From NCBI GenBank assembly GCA_003255065.1, contig QAOA01005809.1, forward strand, positions 237,914-301,913: a DNA stretch of 64,000 nucleotides, given 5' to 3'. Position 1 is the first letter of the stretch. Every line of letters starts with the position of its first letter. A model generated the notes under the pieces. It saw only the letters and a list, made by a program, of their open reading frames with translations, searched no databases and was not told the origin of the DNA. Origin of the DNA: Cercis canadensis (Eukaryota > Streptophyta > Magnoliopsida > Fabales > Fabaceae). Positions 58,858 to 64,000 of this stretch are shown here, piece after piece. The position numbers and the translations under genes were made by a program.

Positions 58858-61800
58858 TTAATTTGGTGGATTAGTACCAAACAAGGCTTCTATAAGATCT
58901 ATATCCCAATCCTACATGAATATCAAATTAAGTTAAAACCCATTAGAAACATTTCCAGAATTCAAGTTATTGAACCCATCATCATGAAGAATAAGTCTCA
59001 CTTAACTAAATGACTTGCCTGATCATTATAAGTAGCTGAGTTATTTGGTTGAGCAGGATCCTCCCCCATGTACATGCCAACGGGATCCGAGTCCATGGAT
59101 TCATGGCTACCTTGCAATTGCAGCTACAGACACACAAGATAAGTTGGCTTAGGTGGGTAATATAAACTTAGATATTCTCTTTCAAATCCATTTTAGATGT
59201 CAAGTTTTTTTTTTTTTTTTATATAAAGTTATAGTGACAAATGTTAAAGGAAGTAGGGGAAAAAAGTACTGTGATAAACTGTCAAAGTTAGATCTTACCT
59301 GATTAGGGTTTTCATTAGGGAGGGTTAACAGTTCGTTTGGCAGGTTCGCTATGCTTTCAGTTGGAGGAGCAATCACGTTACTAGGTTCCTGAGGCTGTTG
59401 CAATGAGGATTTAGAGCCAAATACTTATGGTATGCGTAAGACATGGACATTATTGAATAAAATTAAAGAAAAATATGTGTGAATAGATTTTTTTCCTCGT
59501 TAAAGGCTACATTACGTGGAATAACCTATCTCTCTCACTTAAATGTCACCCAACACAATTCTAATGAGATAGATATATACAAACCTAGGACCTCTTCGAA
59601 AGAGCACCTGGTGCTTTACCATTTGGTTTGGAGACAACGATTATTTATCTTAACCCAAAAACCATGACATGCATGCGGCCATTTTGACAAACATCAAGCA
59701 TATTAATGATGCAATGATTTAATGTTTTCTACATAATGTTTGGTTCCATATGGTAGGAGCCAGGAAACAAAACTTATATATTATTGACTAGGCTGCACCA
59801 AAACCAAAGGCTTACATGGGATGTGATGCGTTACCAATAAATTCTCACAGCCCCAAACACAAGCCATTAAGCAAGAAGGTCCAAATTTTTCACCAAGCGC
59901 CTACACAAACACACATATCATATATGTGTATTTATGTCAAGTTAATTGTATAATATGTATCATATATAGATATATACTATCATATGTATGTATATGTCAA
60001 GTATTTGTATCATATATATATATATCCTTTCAATAAATTTTCTTTGCACCATACCTCGTCAAGAAGAGACATGCTGTCCATAAAAAAGAAAAGCTCAGTG
60101 AGCTCCTTATCGAATTGATCCGGCTGTGACTTGCCTGTGGAATTGGAAGTAGATTGAGACTCATGTCCAGCATTTCCAAGATCTCCTAGTTGTGGAGGAA
60201 ATGGAGGCAACCCTGAGAAATTTTCTTGTTGAGTAGCATTTTTAGAAAAGGCCGGAGAAAGCACACTTGAACCGTAAACCCCAGCAAATCCTCCTTGAAT
60301 TCCAGAGTAGTTACTGCTACTGATGGGGTAATAAGCAGAGCTCAATGGAAGGTTAGAAGTGCCAAAAGATCCCAGCTGGTTCGCATTGCTTGGATCAAAG
60401 TTAAAGCTTCCATTTCCCAGTGAAATATTTGCCAGTGGACCATAGTCATTGACAGAGGAACTATAGTTCATACCATAATTATCATCCATTAACCCATTAT
60501 TTGTAGCATTGATGGAGTCATATGATCCTATACTTCCATTATATGCTGAAAAGTTTGAAGCTCCATTGTATGGGTAATTTGGTTGGCAAGGGGGAACACT
60601 TGGGTAACCACCCAAAATTGGTTGCTGGAAACTATTAGCACGATTGCTCCCAAACAGTGATTGTCCAGTAAGTCTCACTTGGCTCAAGTAGTTAGCTTGA
60701 GGATCTTGTAGATTCTGAAGGTTTAGGCCTTGATATGAAGCATTGGACAATTGAGTACTTAGAACTTGAGGGATAGAGGTATTGCTTGAAGCTTGAAGAA
60801 TAATTGAGCTTGTGTTGGAAGGATTAAGAGTGGGGCTGAATATCCCTGTAGTTCCTGATCCTGATGATTTTCTAATTTGTTCCACTCTCTTTTGGATCTC
60901 TTTGATCACCACATAAGAAAGGCCCTTAGCAAGCTTTGAGGTCAAGATATTTTCAGATGCTCCCTCAAGAGACAGGAGCTCAGCAACTTTCTTCAGAAAG
61001 AGGCGATACTTCTGAAGGAGCAATAAACATACTTAGCTTTAGATAAATTCATCATCATAAGTTCATAACTCATTATATATAAGAGTTAAATATATTTTTT
61101 GTCTCTAAATTATTTTTTAAATATTATTTTAGTTATTGATTTATTTTTTGTATCACTTTAATCCTCAAACAATCATTTTGCTCGCTAAATCAATTATTTA
61201 AATGATTATATTTGTGTTATGGATGACTTATTTAATTGGTAATGTAATTATTTGAGTATTAAAGTAATAAAAAAAAATCAAAAACTAAAGTGACATTTAA
61301 AAAATAATTCAAGAACGAAAAAATATATTTTATTTTTTCAAATAATGTAAAAAGATAATGCATGTCTCAATTCATCAATCAAATTGGATAAGGGTGATTG
61401 TGCGCCATAATGAGTAAGAAAAGAAGAGAGAGGTTTTAATAAAATGTAAAATATATAACTTGGTTAGGTACTATGTTAAATTTCATGTTTTAGATTCTAT
61501 ATTTATAATAACAAATGTAGTAAAAAATACATGGTATGAAGCAATCTTTTTTGGAAGTCAACAAGTACAAGTGTTAGGTGAAAATTTTATATTTGGAAAT
61601 ATATATACCATAGCAGATTCATACGGTTTTATCTATATTTAACAACATAATAGCTACTTACACCATATATGCTAATGACATTCATAAAACCTAATATTGT
61701 GCAAAGAATCTATCATTTAATAATTTGAATATAATTATATAAAAAGAAAGAGTAGCAAAGGGGCATTAACTTTTGCTATCTACAATTGACGAAATTCATA

Positions 61801-63125
61801 ATGTAAATTTAGAGGCAAATAAATGAAATTAGACCTGTAAGTGACTAGCAACATTTTCTCTAGTCAAGCCTGACACATTCATGATCTCAACAATTTTTTT
61901 AGGAACAGCCCCTGTCAAAATAAAACCAAGATGATGTAAAGGAAAATTTATTATAATTGATTATCATTATTAATCCATAAAACCAAAAAAACTTGCAAGA
62001 TTGCTTACTGTCCAGTCCAAGTTGTCTTATGGCCATCAAGAAGTGATTGTGAAGGTCATTTGTCCAGACCATCCTGGGCTTCTTTGGTGCAGGAGATCTT
62101 TCTCTATATTGGCCTTCATTAGTCGCCACAGATCCCTTTCTCTTGGTATTGTTTGTTTTTTTTTTCGACCCCGACGCAGATGATGATGCATTAGCATTAA
62201 CATCCTCTATGGTTGTTATCTTCACGCCAGATGATGGATCAGCAGAATTAGCATCCTTAGTGTCTTTTACTTTCTCAGCAGCCACAGCATATCGCCACAC
62301 ATCTTTGACATCAGCAGTGGATACCGGCTTCAACAGATAATGTGCTGCACCATTCTCCAAACTACGGATAATGACATCCTTTCTCTTATCTTCAGACATG
62401 ACTGCACAAAATATCGAACAGAAAATGGTCAAATGCTATATATAACATGAAGAAAATGGAACAAGAAAGGGTCTAAAAGTGGTACTCACTGATCACAGGT
62501 AGCTGGAATTTTTCTTTGATATGTTGTAGCAGTTCAAGTCCATTCATTCCTGGCATATGGAGATTGGTGATAACTAGACTAAAGTTGGATCTGTACTTTT
62601 GAAGAGTCGCCATAGCATCATTCCCACTTTCGACAGTGACCACTGGAATTTGAAGCCAAAGAAAATCATTAGGCTTGCGAAGCAAATAGATCATATATAT
62701 ATAAGAACAAAAAGAAAATAAAAAAGGGCAGGAATTGAGAAATTGGATTATGAATAAGTAAATAATTGTAAATACGAATGTCTTTGGTTTAGATTTAGAG
62801 AAAACTATCATAATCAGGCATGAAAACCTCTCTGGAAAAACTGGCTGAAAATGAAAGAAAACATTAATGTTAAGTCAAAAGAGGGGAAAAAAGATTTCAA
62901 AATCCTTGTGATATACATCTCAAAAGAAATCCTTCTGATATAAAATCACAAGGTGTTGAATGAAAAGCATCACCATGATACCCAAATATTAAAGACCAAG
63001 CTAGATTGGTTGTATAAACATATACCTTTGTATTCCCAAGATAGGAGTAGGGTGGAAACCATGGAGAGCGTAGAATGATCATTATGAACAACCAAAATTG
63101 TGATGTTACTTCTCTTGCCCTCCAT
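58858..63125 (-). CDS. Type-B response-regulator-like GARP transcription factor with degenerate receiver
   Basis: Eight exons (descending): 63125-63026, 62642-62490, 62401-62009, 61911-61835, 61011-60055, 59394-59299, 59123-59019, 58911-58858; 644 codons, phases consistent, no stop. Type-B ARRs are nuclear DNA-binding proteins at the end of cytokinin phosphorelay. Receiver about 8-125: the usual acidic pair is H14-N15, the phospho-acceptor Asp is N60 ([12 protein letters not shown]), while K109 (LLKPV) is kept. A basic KKK..TKRK stretch precedes the GARP Myb-like domain (about 192-250: [24 protein letters not shown]). The C-terminal half is Ser/Asn/Gln-rich, probably activating, ending [15 protein letters not shown]. 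It resembles ARR-B length and exon layout. DNA binding probably works; phosphorylation control probably does not. Intron 7 has a GC donor (CAG/gcaagt). Confidence 0.9.
61082..61341. mobile_element. Inverted-repeat MITE in intron 4 of the ARR-B-like gene
   Basis: TTAAATATATTTTTTGTCTC at the left pairs with inverted AAAATATATTTTTTCGTTC at the right. Pairing continues with gaps for about 95 bp per arm (AAATTATTTTTTAAAT, CACTTTAAT). Target duplication not resolved. Confidence 0.7.
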
Positions 63126-63131
63126 TTTTTC

Positions 63132-63225
63132 TCACACTAGATATACTCTTAAGACCAAGATCACACTAGAAACACTCTTAAGATAAGATCACACTAGATA
63201 CACTCTTAAGATCAAGATCACACTA
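63132..63225. repeat. Tandem repeats in the ARR-B-like 5' leader
   Basis: Four near copies of a roughly 30-bp unit built on CACACTAGA.ACACTCTTAAGA, lying between the ATG and the TATA box, hence in the presumed 5' UTR. Confidence 0.85.
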
Positions 63226-63250
63226 TAAGGAAGAACTCAGACTGTGTGAG

Positions 63251-63258
63251 TATTTATA
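63251..63258 (-). promoter_or_regulatory. TATA box of the ARR-B-like gene
   Basis: TATAAATA on the minus strand, about 125 bp before the ATG; places transcription start near 63220, just before the leader repeats. Confidence 0.6.
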
Positions 63259-63259
63259 C

Positions 63260-64000
63260 TGAGGTCCTGACCACTAAGGAGTAGGGGTTACAAAACAAGG
63301 TGCTACATCTGTCTAATGATTGGAGGGATAAGGGCAGCTTTTTACCACAAAATATCCTTATCTGCTTTAAGTTTTTGTTTCCTTATTTCTTCTGATTTTA
63401 TGCTTATGATCTTCTTCTATTTGAGATTAAATTGTGGCTATAGAAAAAAAAAAATCTAGAGCATAATTGAATATTTATGGGATTTTGCCAAATCTGGCTC
63501 CTCCTTACAAGATTTTGCAATCCTGTGTTCACATTAATTACCCCTTTAGGCGTTATCTTCTCCTTGAAGATTAAGTTGAACCATATCTAAAAATCTCAAT
63601 TACTTAAACTGTTTTGCTTAATTGTTTCTTGCAGCAATATGTTAGCAATCCAGATATAAAACTGTTAAGAAATTTCTAGTTTTTACAATTCAGCTTGATG
63701 TTTAGTTGTTTTATTGGTGCACTTTTTAATCATTTTCAGATTACTTACAAATTTCCAAAGAAAAAAAGGATGGGGAAAGAAACAAATATTTCTATGTTCA
63801 CTCTTGATAGTGATACTAACTACTCGAACACCTAATATCTGTGGGTTTTTTCCCCTAACATTTTGCTCAGTTAGTTTGATATATATTAATCAAATATGAA
63901 AAAACAACTATACGGTTCTAAATTTGTATATAAAAAAGAGTAAAACCCTTTTTTAGCCCTTGAAAAATGTAGCTACTAACAAATTCCTCCTCCAAAAATT
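63260..64000. other. Upstream flank of the ARR-B-like gene
   Basis: AT-rich promoter-distal sequence; no gene or repeat recognised. Confidence 0.4.

Overview
This window is nuclear DNA of a flowering plant, almost certainly a eudicot. The evidence is split genes with plant introns, cysteine-rich receptor kinases (CRKs), a plant SEC24 of the CEF/SEC24B type, a pentatricopeptide gene, a type-B response regulator, Ty1/copia elements primed by initiator tRNA-Met, CACTA, hAT and Mutator-like elements, and CCCTAAA-like repeats. I cannot name the species.

Layout. 1-7.5 kb: two decayed tandem CRK pseudogenes on the minus strand, with three copies of a shared upstream segment; a 117-bp MITE sits inside a kinase exon of the second. 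7.55-12.19 kb: a young Ty1/copia element with 271-bp LTRs whose gag-pol is one reading frame broken by four stops. 13.66-33.69 kb (minus): fourteen exons of a SEC24-like COPII coat gene, about 706 codons, with the C-terminal roughly 390 residues absent. Its introns hold a 5'-truncated LINE with a 17-bp target duplication, a second copia element (23.09-28.90 kb, ACTTG duplication), an LTR fragment and two more LINE pieces. 35-37.4 kb: an inverted-repeat element and two hAT-type non-autonomous elements with 8-bp duplications. 38-40.6 kb: an orphan HMG-box exon and a broken PPR gene resembling Arabidopsis At4g11690. 41.4-42.3 kb: another hAT-type element. 42.92-45.32 kb: a 2.4-kb Mutator-like foldback element, nearly a perfect palindrome, with a 9-bp target duplication, hairpin arrays and telomere-like repeats. 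45.8-47.1 kb: a solo LTR with a perfect 5-bp duplication. 47.75-53.73 kb: a CACTA element containing two truncated copia elements fused head to head at a filler-DNA junction. 58.86-63.13 kb (minus): a complete eight-exon type-B ARR-like gene (644 codons) whose receiver lacks the conserved acidic pair and the phospho-accepting Asp.

The only gene that looks fully intact is the ARR-B-like one. The rest of the window is mainly a record of nested transposition, tandem duplication and decay. Every single-N position (22939, 23991, 26355, 36452, 39034, 53328, 54412) lies between two near-identical direct repeats, so those duplications are best read as unmerged contig overlaps, not biology. This matters for the copia-2 and PPR annotations.
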